Assembly: GCF_033568475.1 (NCBI RefSeq)
Contig: NC_133122.1
Span: 138,453,402 to 138,517,401, forward strand
Direction of reading: 5' to 3'
From: Henckelia pumila
Taxonomy: Eukaryota > Streptophyta > Magnoliopsida > Lamiales > Gesneriaceae
DNA length: 64,000 bases
The translations under genes and the position numbers were made by a program. Numbering within the stretch: the first letter of the stretch is position 1; every line of letters begins with the position of its first letter. Below are positions 1 to 13,798 of the stretch, piece after piece. A model generated the notes under the pieces. It ran no database searches, had not been told where the DNA came from, and saw nothing but the letters and a program-made list of their open reading frames with translations.

Positions 1-3000
1 CATGATTAATGCTTTACGTGATTTGATGAATTGCATGTGAACCTGCTTATGTGCTTACTTGATTATATGACTTCATAGGATTATTTGAATTCGTTGTAAG
101 CATGTGTTGAATTGAAAAGCATGAGATTATATGTTTAGTATACTGAATTGTATTTGATAATCTCTGCATGATATATTGCTTCTGTTGAGAATCAGATAGA
201 TTTTGCAGACAGAATGAGTACCTCAGACATAACAGAACAATGTTGAGGTAAGTTTGAACTGATAGATATGATGATGGCAATGCAGATGATGTTAGTGGAG
301 TAACTCTGGAAATTGAGTGATGAATCATCAACTCGGAAGGATACTGAATATGCCAAGACGATAGGAAGTTGATTTGAAGAGTTGGATCCATTGTTCGAGT
401 TGAAAATACTCAAATGAACATAAAACCAGCTTGATTTGATATCAACTCCATGCCTTAGCAAACAGTTGGTGGTTATGAAGAATAGATTTTTGATGAACTG
501 AGATACTGAAATAATTTTTACCGGTACGTAAACAGATTTGTTATCAGCAAGTTCTTTCTATATTTGACAAAGAGGATAGAATAATAGAATATGCTAAACT
601 CTGTAGTGAGAACTCTATGATTAACACCTCAGAAACAGATTTTATAGCAGAACAGGTATGAAGAGAAAGTTAGTGATCACCCAACAGCAAAAGATATGAG
701 AATAACTGAAGCAGATCAAGAAGAAATTTGAATTGAGAACAATCTCCTATGCATTAGCAAGTACAGAAGATTGGGCTCAAGTTGTATCAGATAATGGAAC
801 TGCAGGTAATTAAGTAATCCTAATTAGCCTGCTTATGTATTGATGATTATTGATTGCATTGCATCATAGAACAGTGATTTGTTCTGTTACAAACTTTATC
901 TGATGAGCCTTTAATTATTGTATTTGCTAAGTTGTTGCCTTTGAATAGTTGGGAAGCATTTACAAGAGTAGTCCGAAAAACAAATGAAATACAAATTTGA
1001 GGAAAACAAGATTACATTTGATAACACAGACTGGGATACTGGGTTACAAGGCATTGTAGATAGTAATGAAATAAGTGAAATCTGTTATATGAGTTTCAGA
1101 AACCGAGAGTACAAGATATATCACTAGTAATGCAAAAGAGTGTCGGAAGAATTTTCGTTGATGAACTAGATCAGTAGAGAACTAACCTGGAATTGACATA
1201 TATGTCAATGGTTAGAATGTACAGAAGTGTGCAGATGACATATGTATTCCGACTTTGCTGAGATATGAACGAAGTTCTATATTGATTTTGGGTGTCTGGT
1301 ACAAAGTTATGATGAATACTCGTATCGAATAGCCCCATTTGAATTGAAGAACTTCATAAACAAGTAGAAGAATGATTAGAGAAGATTTATCTTAGTACCG
1401 AAGCGGTTTTGAATTGTATGACCGTAAATTGAATCGATAGGATTTGAGATGACTATGATCAATTGGGAATTAAGTCATGAACTCATACCAAATGTGAATA
1501 AGTGCAAATTCAGTTACATTTGAGCCTTTTATTTGATTTGGGTGAAGTTATTACATCATAAAATCATGATTCCTGAATTTCGTGATATCGATTCTGAGGT
1601 TTTGTATTCGACCCCGATCGATTTTGATTGGATCTTATTCTTTGTTAGAGTCTAATTTGATTTACTCGTCTTGAGTTGAGATACTAGTGAGTTGTTTTCA
1701 CTTAGCAGATTTTTCATTCCGAATATTTGATCTTTGGATGACCTCGACTTGAGTGAGTTTCTTGATTCTGAATTTCAAGAGTTATTGATCATTTGATGTA
1801 TACATTCAGTATATTTTGATATTTTTGGCTCGTAAATAATTGAACTTTTGATTCCAAGTATCAACATGATTTGAGATTGATGGCATGAATTTCCAAGAAT
1901 TGGGAACTAGAACGAGGAAACGAGATAAATGCTTGATCGATTAAGTAAAGATCTTTGATCATGTGCTTGACTTTCGAGATAAGATATGCAAACAGTCAGA
2001 ATTGTTGTAATCCAAGCTAAGTTAGATTGCTTTGGAAAGATTAACACAACATTGATATGAGATCAAGCGATTGGAATTCGATTGAGAATAGTACATCACG
2101 ATATGAGATAAGACAATGGATCAGAATGAAGGGAATTAAAGTGAATAATATGTTGATTGTGCTCGATATTCTAAATATGGAATATCAAATTCTGAAAAAG
2201 CACATTACCATATATTTAATATCCGTTCAATTGTCTGAAATGTGTATGGATTACGGAGAAATAAGTATTTATGAAAGCAAAAGAAAGCAGATATGACAGG
2301 ATTGAATGTTTGATACTTAGATTTCTTGTAAAGGAAGTAGAAAAGAAGAGACCAGATGGTCTATGAAACAGTTTAGCAACTATCGAGTCAAAATAAGAGC
2401 AACTTTTCGAAAGATTTTGTTGTTGAAAATTACTCGAATTGTCATGAGTTTGCGATTAAAATAGAATATATTTCGACAAATTCACGAATGTGTTATATTA
2501 GATGTGATACAGTTATGAGTAGATAGCTATGAAGAAGATGATGATGTTATGAAATTACATGAATTATTGAACTTTAGTGTCGAGATAGAGACTTTAGATT
2601 TATTCGATAGATGATGGCACCGATTTTCAAAGGTTCTAAGTGTTTGGTTGTATGTGATTGCATTATACCATCCTTGACCAATGGATTGTCTGAGATGACT
2701 ATCCAAAGTTTCGAGGAAATGCTCAGAAACTATAGTATCTGATTCGATACTATCTAACTGTTTCTTGCCATTTGATTATGATAAATTCTGTGACAGCTAT
2801 CTGAAAGATATAGAGATGATGAGTTTGATTATTTGATGAGAATAAAATTAGAAATTTTTTTGTGTTGAGACGGAATGTTGAAGTTTCAACTATTAGACCA
2901 GATGTGGTTTGAGAAAGGAAAAGAATGTGAATATTGCATTGCACAGAATAAGGACAGAGCAGACTAGACAGAGTTGGGAATTGAATGATTTTGAAGCTTG

Positions 3001-3911
3001 AACAGAGTGTTCAATGTGAAATATTTTGTTCCGAAACATCATTCAAGTCAGAAAGAGATCCCGAAAATAATTTGATAATGGATTATTGGGAATATTGACT
3101 TGGAGATGGTCATCTGGCTCATTGATTTATACTCTATTTAGAGTGACTTGAGAAATGAGACGTGATCATTGAGTAGAAGCTGAAGAATGTCATCTAGAAT
3201 TTGTTTTGTGTAAATGTCAAACAAGGATAGCCGAAGCAGATAAAGATAATACTTTGATCTAATCAGAATTACTTATACCGATTTTGATTCAGAGAAAAAG
3301 CAGCTCAAATGTAGGACCACTTAGTGACTACAGAAGAATGGAATAGAAATGATTGCAGAAGAGATCAGATAGAAGAAGAAGAAGAAAAGATATCCGACAA
3401 GATATCTAGAGTCCACAGAATTGAAGTAAAAGTGGGTATAAATTTTGAAGCTGTGAGCAGAATGACAATATAGGCTCAATATATGTTCTGTTCAGAGCAT
3501 AGAATATTATAAAAAAAAAAATAAGTCGACATCAAAAGATGAATTTTACTGCCTAAGATGTTAGACAGAGTTAGTGGATTCACTAACAAATGTATTCTTT
3601 TCAGCTTACAATGATAAGAGCAAATATGTTCCATGTGTCTGAGTTAAGAAAGTATCAATTAGATTTTTCCTATGTATTTCAATCAGTCAAGTCAGAGTTT
3701 GATATGATTCTGAGCTAAGTTGAGTATTTGATAGATCCTCGACTGAGAAAAATACAAGAAAATATACACAGAATGAAGAGATAAACTGGAAAGAGATTAT
3801 GAGGTGAAATAAGAAGTCTGAGATAGATGATTGAAGTGAGAATTACTTCAGATAATTATTCAGTTTATCAGATTTGATATTCCGATTCCTCATTCCTTAG
3901 AGGGGAGGAAA
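1..3911 (+). mobile_element. Decayed Ty3/gypsy internal region (element Z, 3' part of gag-pol)
   Basis: No usable reading frame remains. Near 2663-2740 the + strand still reads like the end of a gypsy integrase core, with NGLSEMTIQSFEEMLR where the family has DGQSERTIQ-LEDMLR. The region ends at 3901-3911 in a purine-rich tract (AGGGGAGGAA) directly before an LTR starting TGTAACACC, which is the usual polypurine tract/3' LTR junction and fixes the + orientation. The 5' LTR lies left of the window. The stop density makes this an old insertion. Short frames such as 2057-2296 do not match any domain I recognise and are probably chance. Lineage within Ty3/gypsy is not decidable by eye. Confidence 0.7.
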
Positions 3912-6469
3912 TGTAACACCTGAAAAATTAATAATGGAAAATATTATTTGAAGAATTTATGGAAATTAGAGATTTAATTTTCGAGTCGAAAAATATTTAA
4001 TTTGAGAATTTACAAATTTTGAGATTTAAATTCCAGGATTCTTAAATTAAAAGATGAAGATATTTGAATTAAATATTTATGAAATTTAATTTGTAAATTC
4101 CGAGTTTTGGGAATTCAAGAAGATTTATTAGAAGGTGAAAATCGAGCAAGGACTATTAAATATCAACGTTTTAAGGGCTAAAGTGTATTTTAATTTTAAT
4201 CCGAGAATATTTAATTTGAGAATATGTGGAGTTTAGATTTAAATTCTAATATTCTTTAATTATTTATTATTGAAATTGAATTAAAGGATTGGATGCGGAC
4301 TAAATTTTAAATTATGGAGATTTGAGGGGCCAAAATGCAAATATGATAATTTGACTTGGACACATGGCTTGTAAATGTGTTTCAACATGTATATCACACT
4401 TATACAACACATTTTAATCAGATTTTTCAGCCTCAAACCGTGAGCTTCCCCTTCTCTTGGAAATTTCATCTTCTAAATTTGATATCTCAAGATCCAGCCG
4501 GTAGAATTTTCTATTGATCGTATATTTGCAATCACGGCTTTCAGTGCTACGTTTTGACATAAGTTTTATGAAGTTCTACCATGTTTGAATTTTATGATGT
4601 GGTTAGAATTAATTTTTGATTGTATAAACATGTTCTAGTATATACGAAGATAGCATATTTAAGACGGATCGAGAAAAGATCGTCATTTTGACATGTTTAT
4701 GCATTTTTGAATATTTTTCAGAAATCTGAATTTATGGGTCTCTTGATCACGTGTAGGGGCTGATGTATGGGTGTTAATATTGAATTTATATCATTGTTAA
4801 GGTGAGGTTTATGCTTTTGAAAATAAAGGTTTCGAATCGTTACGCCGCCAATTTGAATTTTGATTGTTTGATCAATATTTGGGATTGTTAACACTTTAAT
4901 GAGATTGAAATGAGAATGAAAGTTGATGTTGGATATTTTATAACTTCAATTCATATTTGAAGTGAATGAGATCGAATCCGAATTGATGAGTTGAGTTCGA
5001 ATGGTTTAACGTGTTGAAGTGTTTGAAGTTGAAATTAAGACGTGAACAACGAACAACTTATGAAGAGTTTTTCAACTTATAATATGTTGATATATGAAGA
5101 TATATATGCTGATATATGTTGGGTTTGAATTGAAGAAGATTGATATATTGTTAGATTTGAGTTGGTTATCAAATTTGATAGAGTTAAGCTACCGATTCAA
5201 GAGTTGATTCGATTTCGAGTCTTGTTGATTGAGTTGAACAAGAAGTGAATCATTATTGATATTCTTGGATATATTACTATAATTTCAGATTTGAATTAAA
5301 GGACATCAAGTTCGGGATTCTAGACTTCGAACCGGAAAGGAAAGATCAAGACTTGCAACTAATTTTGCCTTGAAGATTAAGTTGAGTCTTGAGCTGAAGT
5401 TTGATATGTATTCTTATGGTAGTGTCCAGATTTGGAGCACCTCAGGAAGCGAGACTGACAGGTATAAGACGACATCGAGAGTCAGGGATTTGAAACTCAA
5501 GAATGATGCTTTTTGAGTTGTCCCGCTAAATCACATACTTGATTATTATTTGTTCTTGATTTAGAACTTGACGTTGTTGTTGTCGATCCATCTCAGGTAG
5601 TGGATCTTTGATTTTGATATGATATGATATATGAATTGATTCTAATGCCGAGGTTTGATGAACCTTATTTTCGAGTCAGATTTGACTATGATAGATGGAT
5701 ATCCATGTCAAGATTGTATACGAATGTTGATGGCAGAGATTTTATATGAATCAATTCTTGCTATATGAGCGCTAGTTACTTGAAGTATTGATTGATATGT
5801 TTCGAGTTGTTATTATATTGATTTTACCTGTATATGTATTTTATACTGGGAATTATATTCTCACCGGAGTTTATCCGGTTGTTGTCTTGTTTTGTATGTG
5901 TGCATGATAACAGGTGGGGCAGGAGCTAGTCAGAAACGACATTGGTAGCTCGGGAGAGAGTCTTAGTACGTGGTGTCTCGGGTTTGTAGCCAAATTGAAG
6001 TACTTGAGATTTTTTCAAGCATGCTAGAAGATTATGCTTGTAGTAGTTTGAAGAACACTAGTAGATTTTGTATATAACTAGTTCTTTTGATGTCACTCAA
6101 ACTACTTAGTTGCAGTTACTAATGCATATAAACTTGATTAAATTTTGTTCTATGAAATATGGACTTGTTTTAGTTTTGATAGAACTTGGATTGGAATGAA
6201 ATGAAGGATTAATGTTAGGCTGCAGAAAAACAGGGCATATTTCTGATAAGGCAGGGCCCGAGCTGCGTTTATTACAGCTCGAGCGCAGCCTGCAGTGCTT
6301 GTTACTGTTCGGGGAAAACAAGGAGCGCTCGAGCGGCACTTTATGACCGCTCGAGCTCAACCCCCCTTTTTAAAAAATTTGTTGTTCTATTTATCTTTGA
6401 TCTTTTGTTAATTAATCATGTTTAGTGATTAATTGTCCCAAGATGTGATTAAAAACCCGAGGCCCCACA
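3912..6469 (+). repeat. 3' LTR of gypsy element Z
   Basis: Begins TGTAACACC right after the polypurine tract and ends CCCCACA, giving TG...CA termini and about 2.56 kb. It contains no coding sequence. Its right end abuts, and has apparently removed, most of the 3' LTR of copia 1, so Z landed in copia 1. The site duplication cannot be checked because the left end is outside the window. The right boundary was chosen from the TG/CA rule and from the change to copia sequence, so it may be off by a few bases. Confidence 0.65.
6259..6357. repeat. Two GC-rich hairpin modules near the end of LTR Z
   Basis: Module 1 (6259-6281) has arms CGAGCTG and CAGCTCG. Module 2 (about 6324-6357) has perfect 10-bp arms GCTCGAGCGG and CCGCTCGAGC around the loop CACTTTATGA. 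Module centres are about 70 bp apart. They stand out from the AT-rich background and are followed by a T/A-rich TATA-like stretch. They resemble the module arrays in the Tat-like LTRs at 17207-17380 and 38131-38315. Confidence 0.7.
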
Positions 6470-6595
6470 ATACTAACTGCCTTCATACTCCCAGTAATAT
6501 CCGGTTGAATTCCCTTTGGTTGCTTCCAGCTGTCATTTGTTGATTGATTCTTATTCAACTTTTAGAGACACTTTTCAACAATTCTCCACCTTGTC
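6470..6595 (-). repeat. Copia 1: remnant of 3' LTR and polypurine tract
   Basis: On the minus strand a purine tract (GACAAGGTGGAGAAT, 6581-6595) is followed by TGTTGAAAAG, the typical start of a copia 3' LTR. Only about 110 bp of LTR remains (6470-6580) before gypsy LTR Z takes over at 6469. Confidence 0.6.
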
Positions 6596-6629
6596 TTCAA
6601 AAGTTGGCTGCCTTCCTCCACCTAGAGAA

Positions 6630-8089
6630 CTATGTTCTCTTTCCTATGTTAACCAAGATTTGGTAGTGTCTAAACTTGGCTTGAGGCAATGCCTTGGTTA
6701 GCATATCAGCAGGATTCTCACTTGTAGATATCTTTTCAACTGTAATCTGTCCCTTACTCAGAACATCTCTCACGAAGTGTAGCTTGATGTCAATATGCTT
6801 ACTTCTCTCATGATAAGCTTGGTGTTTAGTAAGGTGAATTGCACTTTGACTATCACAGTGCACTTTTAACTGTTCTTGATTGATTCCAAGTTCAGCCATA
6901 ATTCCCTTTAGCCAAATGGTTTCCTTAATGGCTTCAGTTAATGCAATGTACTCAGCTTCGGTGGTAGATAAAGCTACCACAGACTGAAGTGTAGCCTTCC
7001 AACTTACTATTGTACCAAAGAGAGTGAAGATATATCTAGTTAAGGATTTTCTTGTATCCAAATTCCCTGCGTAATCAGAATCCACAAATTCTTCTAACGG
7101 CTAGCTCACGTTTTCTTGTCTTCTGAACACTAGACTTGTACTGTCAGTTCCCTTTAAGTACCTCAGAGTCCACTTCAAAGCATCCCAGTGCATTCTCCCA
7201 TGATTTTCCATAAACCTTGATATGACACTGATGGCATATGCTAAGTCTGGCCGGCTACACAACATGCCATACATGATGCTCCCCACACCACTAGCATAAG
7301 GAAAACCTTCCATGCTTTGCATCTCTATCTCATCCTTAGGTGACTGATCCGTGGAGAGTTTAAAATGTTGTCCCATTGGTGTGCGCACTGTTTTAGCCTC
7401 ATGCATTCAAAATCTTACAAGCACTTTCCTGATATAAGAGCTCTGATCCAAGAATAATGTATTCCCATCTTTTCTTCTCTGAATATCCATCCCAAGTATC
7501 CTATTTTCTTCTCCTAATTCCTTCATTTCAAACTCAGAGTTTAGTTTCCCTTTCAAAGCTCCAAGATCCATCCTGTTTGAGCTAGCAATCAACATGTCAT
7601 CCACGTATAACAAAATAGTGGTTCTTATATGATCATAATCTCTTTTAACATACACACAGCTTTCATAGCTACTCCTTTCAAACTGAATGTTGGCCATAAA
7701 CTCATCAAATTTTCTGTACCACTGTCTAGGACTTTGTTTAAGACCATAAAGTGATTTCTTCAAGAGACAGACCTTATTCTTAGTTTTTGGTGTTTTGAAT
7801 CCCTCGGGCTATTCCATGAATATTGTTTCCTCAAGATCTCCATGTAAGAATGTTGTCTTAACACTTAATTGTTCAAGTTTCAGATTCAGTTGTGTAACCA
7901 AAGCCAACACAATCCAAATGGAGCAGTGCTTCACAAATGGTGAATATATTTCATGAAAGTCTATTCCTTCCACTTGTGTGAAACCCTTTGCAACTAGTCT
8001 TCCTTTCTACTTCACCTTAGTATCCATACAATTTATATCCTTCAACTTGAATAACCATTTGCACTCTACTATTCTTTGATCTTTCGGAT
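6630..8089 (-). pseudogene. Copia 1: reverse transcriptase and RNase H fragment
   Basis: This is the C-terminal half of a Ty1/copia polyprotein that copied RNA into DNA. The RT palm motif LLYVDDMLIAS and the upstream KKSLYGLKQSPRQW are at 7407-7763. The RT/RNase H connection (YASGVGSIMYGMLCSRPDLAYA) covers 7101-7406. RNase H with [13 protein letters not shown] and a CDSQSAIHL stretch is at 6630-7085. The pieces are separated by stops or frameshifts near 7090 and 7407. Further RT sequence with a stop continues to 8089, where gypsy element A interrupts. The polyprotein resumes at 15449. Non-functional. Confidence 0.9.
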
Positions 8090-8094
8090 TTGTC
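8090..8094. repeat. Target-site duplication of gypsy A (left copy)
   Basis: TTGTC at 8090-8094 directly precedes LTR A and is repeated at 15444-15448 directly after it. A 5-bp duplication is the usual product of Ty3/gypsy integration. Confidence 0.9.
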
Positions 8095-9741
8095 TGTAGT
8101 GACCCGAATCCAGAATTAAGGATTAATTGTAATTAATCCAATGATCATGTTTAGAGTAAGTAAAACATGATTAAGGAAATTTCCGATGAATTAACAAAGT
8201 CCTGAATGGATCCAGAACACTCGAAAATGACCGAGAATGTTCCGAGTCTTAGGCAGGATCGGAGGCTCCGAACTTAAGATCGGATGGTCCGAAGAGGCAG
8301 AGTTTGGAGGGCCTAAGGATGTTCGGAAGCGTGGAGTTTGGACGATCTGAAGAGGGATCGGATGGTCCAATCTTCATCAGATAAGATAGGATAAAGAAAT
8401 TATTTGATTGGTCAAAACTAGCGTTCGGACGATCCGAAGTCCAGGATCGGACGGTCCGAACAGTGGTCCGGCCAGGTGTCTGAAGGTGTGATGTCATGGA
8501 TGACGTGATATGGGGATCGGACGATCCGAAGTACCCGATCGGATGGTCCCAAGTGCTATCAGGTGACACTTGTCACGCATGCAGAGTTCGAACGGTCCGA
8601 AGGCAGGTTCAGACGATCCGAACCCTCGCCTATAAAATAAGGCCGAGGGGCTCATTTCACAATCGCACCAACTTCCTCTCCTTCGCCCGCATGGCTCTAC
8701 TTTAGGGCTTTGGGTACTCTTATTTTAGAGTTGGAGTAGGGAATATATTTTAGCATAGTTAGATAGTGTCTGACATAGTAGCGGAACAGTGCTCGTGTAG
8801 CAAAGCCGTGCTCGAGGCTGTGGAGCTGCAGCAGGGGTTTGCCCCTAGTTTGCGGGATAGTCACCATCAGTGGGCTGACAACGGACGCTGGTATAGATAT
8901 GGTCTCCTTGAATTATTTAGGAGTATGCAATAGCTTAGTTAAGGCTTTTAGAGCTTATTGAATGATGCATATGTATTTGCATTGTAGAGCTGATGATAAG
9001 CTTGGAACTTAGAGTGGGACTACTAGGACTGCCTTTAGAAAGATACGCAAGTAATGACTGAGATGACCAACATGATATATGATATATGTGTTGCATAAGT
9101 ATGTGCAATGTGTTTTCCATATTTTTTACGGCTTTAGCACATGCATGATTTTTACACCGGACTGCATCTGGTATGATGTGAGTCATGACTGTTTCCATTG
9201 GTGATGAGTTACTCCTTATGGATTCGTGTCTGAGGACACTCATACCCTGGTTTTGCTATCACTAGGAGCGACCACGACGGTAGAGTAGACGCTATAGTGG
9301 ATAGGTGAATATAGGAGGGGCCCCGTGGACTAGTTATCCAGCACGGCCCTGTATATTCATGGCGCCTCTGAGTAGAATGTTTTAATCTTGTTTTAAAGTC
9401 ATTTATGTGTTGTATATATTTTATATATCATTTCTTCCGTACTAAGCATCGTAGCTCACGTCCAGTATTTTCTGTATATTTGGACACCCTAGTCGACGGG
9501 ACAGGTGTAGGTGCAGGATCGAACACCAGGAGCTTGTGAGGCCAGCGATCAGTAAATACATCGGGATTAGCTGTAGGTTTTTATTTAAGTTTATTCGATT
9601 GGGTTGTATAATCGAATTTGTTTAAACGGTTTTATTCTGCCGGTCTGCTTTTATTTAAGTCTTCCACAGCGATTTATTTAATGCATGCTTAATTATGCTC
9701 TAAAGTCTGATTAGGTAGTGTATTCGGGTTGGGTCGCTACA
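8095..9741 (+). repeat. 5' LTR of gypsy A
   Basis: 1,647 bp, from TGTAGTGACCC to CGCTACA. U3 holds the palindrome array at about 8250-8625 and a TATA box (TATAAAATAA, 8631-8640). The region after 8640 is homologous to the R/U5 part of the family-B LTR. Small frames that appear here are by-products of the repeated palindromes, not genes. Confidence 0.85.
8250..8640. promoter_or_regulatory. LTR A promoter: array of TCGGA-N3-TCCGA palindromes plus TATA box
   Basis: About nine imperfect palindromes of the form (A/T)TCGGA-N3-TCCGA(A/T) occupy the last ~380 bp before the TATA box. Examples are GATCGGAGGCTCCGAAC near 8250, GTTCGGACGATCCGAAG near 8423 and GATCGGACGATCCGAAG near 8515. A TGACGT-type bZIP core lies between modules near 8500. 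The position directly upstream of TATA suggests a transcription-factor array, but the factor is unknown. The array is repeated in the 3' LTR ending at the TATA box 14334-14340. Confidence 0.7.
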
Positions 9742-9746
9742 TTTAT

Positions 9747-9758
9747 TGGTATCATAGC
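9747..9758 (+). other. Primer binding site of gypsy A
   Basis: TGGTATCATAGC, six bases after the LTR end. It differs by one base from TGGTATCAGAGC, the complement of the initiator methionine tRNA 3' end used by many plant LTR elements. Confidence 0.75.
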
Positions 9759-12700
9759 AGCATGCAAGAGACTTGAGAGATAGTAATGAGACTTTTTTGG
9801 TTATCCTTGTAGGATTGATGAGACCTTTTAAAGAGAAAACGATGATGAGGCGATTAGATTGCCCGAAGACTATCATCATCGGCAGGATATCTAAAGATTT
9901 GGCTTATGCGATTCCAACAAGTGTGGACAGGAGCGATGGGTTGTGTTCGAGCTTTCTAGACTTCTACTCATGTGGATCTTAGCTTTGGATCAAGTACAGA
10001 TGTCAGAAGTAGTGGCAGAAGATTGGTTGGGACACACTTGATGCTTGCATCTGTACCATCCTTACCATGATTACACTACTCTGAAGATTCTCCAGCCGTA
10101 GTTGGAGAGATTGTCAGATAGACCTTTACCAGGGAATGCCTCAAGCGGCTAATACATGACTAGGTTTGAGCGTAACGTCATTAAATTCATGCAGGACATG
10201 ATTTTATCTGTATGCTTGTATCGATGTGTTCAGTAGGCACACGGGAAACTTCATGTTAACAATCATGAATTAGATACAAGAAGAACGCTGACGGTAGACC
10301 GTGAGCAGAAGAGTTCGGCTGACATGCACTGATGCATAGCATAGCTGGTTAGCGAGCTCGAGTTATTTTTCCGGAAGTCTTGTCAGGACAAAATACCAAG
10401 AGATTTGGGCAGGAGTATGCTTGTATTAATGCGTGTGTCGATTAGAAGCTTCATGCTCAAGAAAATCAGGATAAGTACGATAATTTATATACTGTATTTT
10501 TGTAATTATAAACAGTATTTCAGTTGTAATGAATCATCAGGATCTGTTTGTATCATTTCAAGTTATTGGTTGTACATTTTCGTTGTATTTTTGGAATACT
10601 GAAATTATATTACATGGGATTGTAATAAAGAAAATTGTACATAACTTGAAGTAATGATACATGTATCTAGAAATTTGTGTATGATTGCAATATTTTGCTA
10701 AGATTGGCTTGGTTCTAATTGATTAGTGTTCAACTATTGTAGATCATGGGTTTTGAGTAAGCCAACTGTAACTGTTTGACATGTGGTTAGTCTAGGAGTT
10801 TTCCTAGGATTGACCTAGTTAGTCAATGGACTAAGTTAGTGCCAGTGACGAGTTGATTCGTCAGGGGCATGAGTTTGTTCTAGGATTGTTTCCTTAGAAC
10901 AATATCCTGATGACCTTCGTAGGGTTGAGACTTAGTGATGATGGGATTTCATCGAGATGCCAGATCAAGTATATGCCGAGATTTTTGGACTATGACCATG
11001 ACTAGATGTGATGGGGCGCGACCCTATGCCAGTGTTACTCTGAGAGTCTGTGTACTTCAGAGGTTGCCTGGGAGCCTTTTGGCTTCAGAAGGTGGCGGTG
11101 GGAAGGCTACTCAGTCTAGAGTTCTGGTAACATTAACGACGGGGTATGACCTTGGATTAGATGCCTAGTTTGGTATCATGATGTAGATATAGTTTGGCTT
11201 TTGACAGGGATATTGGTTTGGGTTTCTGCCGTAAAAACCAGTCTTGGAGGGATTTTCTTGACGAGCGTGTGCTCTGAGCAGATAGTTTTAGCCTATGGAA
11301 TACTGCTAGATAGATCGATCTAGTAGGTTGACGGATTTCTACCAGCGATGACTAGGGATTTTCATCAGAGTTATGATTAGATTTTCCTTGTGATAGGAGT
11401 TATCTGAGATACTGGATGGGATATTGTTTCGAGACTTCGACTCGAATGGGAGAATTGTTTCATGATTTGATTTCATCAGTAATGAACTATATCAGATGCT
11501 AAGGATTGTACAGGACTATTTGAGGCGTAGAGGGAGCACGACTTATGCCAATGTACACTTGGTGGTGATTCCAGGTGGGACATCGTGGTATGCTACCTCA
11601 GTCTTAAATTGTTGAACAATCTTAGCGAGGGATATAATCAGGAGCGTGTCCGAAGATTGTGAAAATATTTGGGATACATTAGTTATAATTCTTGGACTCG
11701 ACGAGCCGTGACGTTCATTCTGAATGTACGAGGCAAAGGATAGTGAGTCCAATGATTGCGCTAAGTATTGTCTGATGTTTTCAAAATTGAACGTAGGATT
11801 TTTCATGGGATGGAAATGGTCTTGGTTGAAAGGTCACGGAAATTCTTGGGCTTAGTTCATCTTGATGTTCGCCTTGAGTGAACAAGACAGCAACTGGTAG
11901 TGCTAAGGTGGTACGGGACTTGTTCCAATAGACTACTTGTAAACTGTTAACTGAAGCCGTCAGGAATGGATGAGAGACATCCGATGCAGTTGTTTCAATT
12001 CCAAGTGTTGGGAATAATAGACTTGTGGCCGCTAAGTAAAGAGTATTGATCGAGCCACATAGGTAGTCTGATTTGAGTTTCATGGTTGAGCTAAGTGTGA
12101 GCTACAGTAGAATCGATGAGGTCGATTAGTTGAGCCCAATCTGTGATGATCTGGGTGTAGCAATTAAGAAATAATTGAGATAGTATTTTGTTGCGTAATG
12201 CTTAAGGGGATGAGTACTTGGTACAATCTCAGAGCAGTCGACGATTTGGGTAATTTAGTAGTCTTTAGGGTTGCCGGAGATGAATAATTCGGGATTGCTA
12301 TAATCGGGGACAATTGCAATTGGACTTGTATGGTCAAGTTAGGCAATAACTTGACAGTAGAGACAAACAAAGAAGTTGGTAGTTTTCCAGGATAGTGTCT
12401 TTGCTAAGAAGAAACTGATATTGATCCTAGAAAATTCTTAGTGATAGCAATTGTAAACTCGGGATGAGTAAGGAAAGGGATCAAGTGTTTGATCCATGTT
12501 AGTGGAAGTCGTTCAGTAACAACAATATTGAGGACTGTCAATCGAACATCTTGCCAAGTGTTCCTGTGATGATGTCCTAGTATTCTGTTGTGTTTGGGTC
12601 CGACGATTGTTTGATGCTAATACGCATTAGAAAGAAGACATCAGTGGTCTGACTGTGAATTGTGACATTAGCTAGGATCTAGTTCTCGGGATCTAACAGG

Positions 12701-13798
12701 ATGTGTCACTAATCACTAGCATGTGATGCGCGATGTCTCTGAGATAGTCGGTGATCGACTTGGTGAAAGGGATGACGTGTTCATCAGAGATCGTAGTCTT
12801 TTCCAATTCATGTCAGAGCTGATGCATTTTAGCAGGTACATGAGTTAGTCGAGATGTTGAATCTGTTGGGATTAATTGGTCAGATCGCGTAAGGATAGAA
12901 TTCACGATGATGTTTCTCATCAGGGACTCCGAGATGGGTTATACCAGATGCAATGACTGTCGAGTTTTGAGACAGGATAGGAAAAGTTCCATATGCCATA
13001 GCACTGTGTAATGTCCCAGTTGAGCATTTTGGTTAGCTTGCCTTAGTATTGATGTGGGTACAGTGATTGCAAGTATGTATAACTATTAGGGGGACGTCCA
13101 ATGATAACGAAATCCTGTAGAAAATTTGACAAGTACAGTGTTGATTTACTAAGAAACGTGAGCTGTGATTCGCACTAGACATGGTGGGTTGAGTTCCCAG
13201 TATTTCTTGAGAAGCTTGTTATTCTTCATGAAGCAGGGGAAGGGTATCCAGTCTAGGGATCGTTGCGAGCAGTACGTTGTAGTATAGCCTTGAGTCAACT
13301 AGATTCTCTTGAAGAGAGATTCATAATAGGATGTGTCAGCACAGTGTTGGGATTGGTGTTTCATGACTAAAGGTGTTATGCATCGAGATCCTTTTTGGAA
13401 CCATTTATATGGTTAGATTCAGTTAATGATTCGACGATGTCATAAGCCAGTTGGGTTATGACTTGGTTTTCGTCAGTTTGAGATTTTCCTTGGGACGATG
13501 ATCTCGAACAAGAGGGAGCTTGTATCCTTCGTGATCAGTGAGATAGTGGTTACGAAGGTAGGCGTATCAGTGTTGAGATACCTTAGTGTCAAGGAAGTCT
13601 GGCTATCGTCAAGTAACGCAGTAGTTTTCAGCTGGGAGATGCTAATGCGGTTCAGCATTAGTGGAGCTCGTAGGAATTTTGACAAGAGTCTGAGTGTGCC
13701 AAAAGCTATTCGACCAGACGCGCAAGTAACGATCTTTAGTACGTTCTCAAGGTTCTACCATAGATTTCGAGGTCGAAATCTTTTAAGGGGGGGATAAT
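9759..13798 (+). other. Gypsy A interior without recognisable coding capacity
   Basis: Four kilobases with no frame longer than about 100 codons and no RT, integrase or protease motif that I can find. A short stretch near 11015 (GGGGCGCGACCC) resembles the protease/RT spacer of element B at 22240. The end (13770-13798) keeps the gypsy-style TTTCGAGGTCGAAATC followed by a G-rich polypurine tract. So this is decayed or rearranged gypsy sequence rather than host sequence. Confidence 0.6.

Noticed and set aside
8249-8569. Frame of 106 codons with SDP/GPSD-like repeats, also seen at 13952-14272
   Set aside because: Lies in U3 of LTR A; the repeats in the peptide come from the TCGGA/TCCGA palindromes.
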